Assembly: GCA_041586615.1 (NCBI GenBank)
Contig: JBFGZS010000040.1
Span: 1 to 42,109, forward strand
Source of the DNA: Motiliproteus sp041586615
GTDB taxonomy: Bacteria; Pseudomonadota; Gammaproteobacteria; Pseudomonadales; Balneatricaceae
Reading direction: 5' to 3'
Length of the DNA stretch: 42,109 nt
Every line of letters starts with the position of its first letter. Position 1 is the stretch's first letter. The notes under the pieces were generated by a model. It was not told the origin of the DNA. It did no database searches and saw nothing but the letters and a program-made list of their open reading frames with translations. A program made the translations under genes and the position numbers. Shown in pieces: positions 42,083 through 42,109 of this stretch.

Positions 42083-42109
42083 GCCTTTAGCCACGTGATC
42101 GAACATTCA

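Overview
The window reads as a chromosomal accessory region of a gammaproteobacterium, probably a marine Oceanospirillales-type organism. That placement is inference, drawn from the gcv/glyA proteins, a NapE gene, TRAP and SSS transporters, and IS1182/IS630-type transposase sequences. No rRNA, tRNA or CRISPR array was seen. Genes are densely packed with good Shine-Dalgarno (SD) sequences, but the gaps between them are unusually rich in repeats and gene remnants.

Layout. (1) 1-1544: a 17-bp tandem repeat, a broken periplasmic solute-binding protein gene and a GntR/FCD regulator. (2) 6778-1859 (minus): an apparent operon of a second GntR/FCD regulator, a CodA/AtzC-like amidohydrolase, an atypical chlorohydrolase-family amidohydrolase and a CynX-like MFS permease. 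Divergent from it, 7235-12989 (plus) is a complete Dpp/Opp-type ABC importer, followed by a flavin-reductase-like protein (13170-13817). (3) 13818-17148: a repeat and mobile-element zone with an A+T-rich solute-binding protein gene, a frameshifted IS1182-type transposase and an IS630 remnant. (4) 21271-17149 (minus): an Asp/Glu/hydantoin (allantoin) racemase and two NCS1 permeases. Divergent from these, 21821-24205 (plus) carries PuuE-type allantoinase, ureidoglycolate lyase AllA and a truncated purine-catabolism aminotransferase. (5) 24351-29314 (plus): a sigma54-type activator and a three-gene TRAP transporter. (6) 32600-29606 (minus): a DUF3311 protein, an SSS symporter and an M20 amidohydrolase, with a divergent LysR regulator. 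(7) 39306-33818 (minus): glyA, gcvH, gcvP and a GcvR-like ACT protein; a second GcvR-like gene lies at 40584-40030. (8) A Fre-like flavin/ferredoxin reductase and, at the right edge, napE, which was too short for routine ORF calling.

How the parts fit. The theme is scavenging of nitrogen-rich small molecules. Racemase, allantoinase and ureidoglycolate lyase act on the allantoin route, which ends in glyoxylate. Glyoxylate can become glycine by transamination, and the glycine cleavage system plus GlyA then carry carbon into one-carbon metabolism. The local aminotransferase is broken and no allantoicase or allantoate hydrolase is present, so the route is incomplete within the window. The GntR/amidohydrolase/ABC locus and the allantoin locus both carry a near-identical palindrome built on ATTGTTAACAAT in their divergent promoter regions, which suggests shared control.

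The least expected structure is a dispersed repeat family. It has up to about 170 bp, begins TTAACCGGGC and contains several hairpins, some with compensatory changes. Full or partial copies sit just 3' of many genes. They appear to supply the stop codons of lysR and the second gcvR-like gene, and the start of the aminotransferase remnant.
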